From Fidelibacterota bacterium (lineage in GTDB: Bacteria > Fidelibacterota > Fidelibacteria > Fidelibacterales > DSDE01): a DNA stretch of 6,443 bases. The notes under the pieces are model-generated. The model ran no database searches. It was not told where the DNA came from and saw nothing but the letters and a program-made list of their open reading frames with translations. The translations under genes and the position numbers were made by a program. The stretch covers positions 1 through 6,443 of the forward strand of contig DSDE01000020.1 in assembly GCA_011049095.1 (NCBI GenBank), given 5' to 3'. Below, one piece after another: positions 6,259 to 6,443 of this stretch (positions are counted from its first letter, which is position 1; each line of letters opens with the position of its first letter).

Positions 6259-6443
6259 GTTCCCTCATTATTTTTCCAAATTTAGGGAATAATGCCTGTG
6301 CGTGAAATGAAAAGCTTCATTCTCGGCAATATTTATCATTTTTTTTCACTGCTGTCCTAAATAATCTGGAAAGCTGATTACAATACTTTATTTACAGTGT
6401 CTTGAAAACTGAGATTTGAGGATTCTCGGTTTAATCCCCCAAA
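6259..6443. other. Upstream leader/intergenic region at the right edge
   Basis: About 185 nt upstream of accC with no convincing gene on either strand. It is more AT-rich than its surroundings. I see no biotin-repressor-type palindrome, riboswitch or strong terminator. A 22-codon + strand ORF at 6292-6360 is judged spurious. One - strand frame is open from the right edge to a TAA near 6378-6380 and could be the tail of an upstream gene, but 21 codons are too few to judge. Confidence 0.5.
6380..6408 (-). promoter_or_regulatory. Weak candidate promoter for the accC operon
   Basis: On the - strand, TTTTCA (6403-6408) and TATTGT (6380-6385) are spaced 17 nt apart, each matching the sigma70 consensus at 4 of 6 positions. 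The implied leader would be about 115 nt. In an AT-rich stretch such matches arise by chance. A TAAATTTG (6277-6284), resembling the Bacteroidota -7 element TAnnTTTG, is closer to accC but has no partner TTG upstream. Confidence 0.2.

Noticed and set aside
6292..6360. 22-codon + strand small ORF with AGGG 4 nt upstream (MPVREMKSFILGNIYHFFSLLS)
   Set aside because: Too short to judge; AT-rich leader sequence often produces such ORFs and no conservation can be tested here.
6408..6430. Possible small hairpin CTGAGA / TCTCGG near the right edge
   Set aside because: Six pairs with a wobble and a 9-nt loop, and no T-run; too weak to call a terminator or operator.

Overview
The window is a compact bacterial chromosomal segment, mid-40s %GC by eye and almost entirely coding. 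It holds eight protein genes. No tRNA, rRNA, CRISPR array or mobile element was found. The lineage cannot be fixed from this sequence. The DjlA-like co-chaperone and the hybrid-kinase-type receiver domain fit a Gram-negative-type bacterium better than a Firmicute, but that is inference.

Layout: at the left edge the + strand carries the last ~122 codons of a two-component protein, a receiver domain. It collides tail to tail with the rest of the window, which reads on the - strand; the two convergent stop codons share bases at 367-370. Reading the - strand in its direction of transcription (right to left), a ~185 bp leader at the right edge is followed by a tight five-gene run. This run is biotin carboxylase (accC-type), a biotin-carrier subunit, a DjlA-like TerB/J-domain co-chaperone, a PfkB-family sugar kinase, and a GNAT-family protein that appears to lack ~40 internal residues. 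Gaps inside the run are 0-10 nt, with ribosome binding sites placed over or just before the preceding stop codons, so it looks like one operon. A ~99 bp gap with a credible sigma70-like promoter follows. Then comes a second two-gene unit: a DUF393/DCC thiol-redox protein overlapping the start of glucose-6-phosphate isomerase (pgi).

Function: the first two genes supply the biotin-carboxylation half of an acyl-CoA (or related) carboxylase. No carboxyltransferase is present, so it must be encoded elsewhere. The sugar kinase and Pgi act in sugar phosphate metabolism. The co-chaperone and redox protein are general protein-maintenance or redox functions with no obvious pathway link.

This is mostly ordinary housekeeping and metabolic gene content; I did not find a convincing new system. 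The points most worth a second look are the single in-frame stop codon that separates biotin carboxylase from its carrier domain, and the internal deletion in the GNAT protein.
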